A DNA stretch of 7,383 nucleotides from Flammeovirgaceae bacterium UBA4659 (lineage in GTDB: Bacteria; Bacteroidota; Bacteroidia; Cytophagales; Cyclobacteriaceae): the NCBI GenBank assembly GCA_002405445.1, contig DHLV01000113.1, forward strand, positions 19,414-26,796, read 5' to 3'. Of the stretch, positions 6,832 to 7,383 are shown piece by piece (position 1 is the stretch's first letter; every line of letters begins with the position of its first letter). The notes under the pieces were generated by a model that saw nothing but the letters and a program-made list of their open reading frames with translations, was not told the origin of the DNA and ran no database searches. A program made the position numbers and the translations under genes.

Positions 6832-6863
6832 TAAATCTACTTGCATAAATCTACAATCACAAA
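6832..6863 (-). promoter_or_regulatory. Bacteroidota-type promoter for the amidohydrolase gene
   Basis: On the minus strand TTTG (6863-6860) is followed by 20 bases and TAGATTTA (6839-6832), which departs from TAnnTTTG only at the final base. The leader before the ATG at 6799 would be about 27 bases, A/T-rich and without a Shine-Dalgarno sequence. Confidence 0.45.
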
Positions 6864-6874
6864 TCCGAAATGCG

Positions 6875-6882
6875 TTACTTTG
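6875..6882 (+). promoter_or_regulatory. Possible -7 box for the exported-protein gene
   Basis: TTACTTTG resembles TAnnTTTG with one mismatch and lies 27 bases before the ATG at 6910. No TTTG occurs at the expected distance upstream, so this is a half-match only. If real, it places two divergent promoters within about 50 bases of each other. Confidence 0.25.
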
Positions 6883-6909
6883 CCTTACTCAAAATCTTTC
6901 AAACAGTTT

Positions 6910-7383
6910 ATGAAGCGATTATTTTTGGCGCTGTCACTCGCCTGCGGACTGAAGGCATTGCGTGCACAAGAAGTGGGGCTGTCGTTCTCCTATTTCATTC
7001 CAAAAAACGGAGACTTCTCCACGCCTATCAGTCCGTTTTCTATTCGCGGTATAGGTGTGAACCTAAACCGCTTCGTTGCCATCGAAACTGGCGCTTCATT
7101 GTATCGTATGGCTGGTCTCAATATCAAAGATCTCCCTTTCGAGTCTGGCAACTCATTGCTAGGGCCCAATTTCACCATTTTGGTTCCTGCCGAGATTGTT
7201 TTTCAACTAAAAGGGCAACAGGTTGAATTTGACATCAAAGGCGGAGGTTTCTTCTTCTACGGTTTTGGGCAGAACCTGAACTACGGCAACATCGATCGAG
7301 CGATTCGTGCCCTTGAAAACTGGGACGTTGTGAACTCGAAACTCAGTGATGAAAACAATCCCGGCTTCGGCTACCATGTTGGA
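6910..7383 (+). CDS. Exported protein, probably outer-membrane beta-barrel-like (N-terminal part, cut by window edge)
   Basis: The frame from ATG 6910 stays open to the right edge, giving 158 residues. It begins with a signal peptide (MKRLFLALSLACGLKALRAQ, likely cleaved after the LRA near residue 19). The mature part has alternating short hydrophobic and aromatic strands, such as GLSFSYFIP (23-31), FVAIETGASLYRM (55-67), FTILVPAEIVFQL (88-100) and VEFDIKGGGFFFYGFG (105-120), as in outer-membrane barrel proteins of Bacteroidota that resemble the OmpA/PorT-like beta-barrel families. No diagnostic motif is visible and the C-terminus is missing, so the function is not assigned. The cysteine at 12 has no lipobox around it. 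A different-frame start at 6870 reads into a shadow without a signal peptide. It is divergent from the amidohydrolase gene. Confidence 0.75.
   Translation, partial: MKRLFLALSLACGLKALRAQEVGLSFSYFIPKNGDFSTPISPFSIRGIGVNLNRFVAIETGASLYRMAGLNIKDLPFESGNSLLGPNFTILVPAEIVFQLKGQQVEFDIKGGGFFFYGFGQNLNYGNIDRAIRALENWDVVNSKLSDENNPGFGYHVG

Noticed and set aside
6870..7226. Plus-strand 118-codon frame beginning MRYFALLKIF
   Set aside because: It is out of frame with the exported protein starting at 6910, which has a signal peptide, a strand pattern and stays open to the edge; the overlap is a shadow frame.

Overview
The window looks like ordinary chromosome from a member of the Bacteroidota, most likely a Cytophagales-like aerobe (inference). 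The main evidence is a full-length type III glutamine synthetase, a secreted GIN-domain (DUF2807) protein and an LAGC lipoprotein amidohydrolase. Promoter-like sites also match the Bacteroidota pattern TTTG / TAnnTTTG, and the genes mostly lack Shine-Dalgarno sequences and start after A-rich leaders. I see no rRNA, tRNA, CRISPR array, insertion sequence, phage gene or sign of recent transfer.

Layout from left to right. On the minus strand: the N-terminal 183 residues of a nitronate monooxygenase-like flavoprotein (1-550, running off the left edge), then a complete type III glutamine synthetase (645-2807). A rho-independent terminator and a Bacteroidota-type promoter lie between these two, so they look like separate transcription units. 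On the plus strand: a six-helix PAP2 membrane phosphatase (3004-3624), with a possible 15-codon mini-ORF overlapping its start. It converges on a minus-strand secreted GIN-domain protein (3743-4432) carrying seven alanine/serine/glycine-rich rungs. Divergent from that is a small TerB-like protein (4588-4980). It ends at a strong hairpin (4999-5031) shared with the convergent minus-strand lipoprotein amidohydrolase of the YtcJ type (5093-6799). The last gene (6910-7383, plus strand, cut by the right edge) starts a secreted, probably outer-membrane beta-barrel-like protein.

The genes do not form an obvious pathway. Nitrogen assimilation (glutamine synthetase) and envelope or periplasmic functions (PAP2, GIN protein, lipoprotein hydrolase, exported protein) sit side by side as mostly single-gene units with alternating orientation. 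No intergenic stretch exceeds about 160 bases. I found no convincing new multi-gene system. The most unusual items are the GIN-domain repeat ladder, the nearly leaderless promoter of the nitronate monooxygenase gene and the mini-ORF overlapping the PAP2 start.
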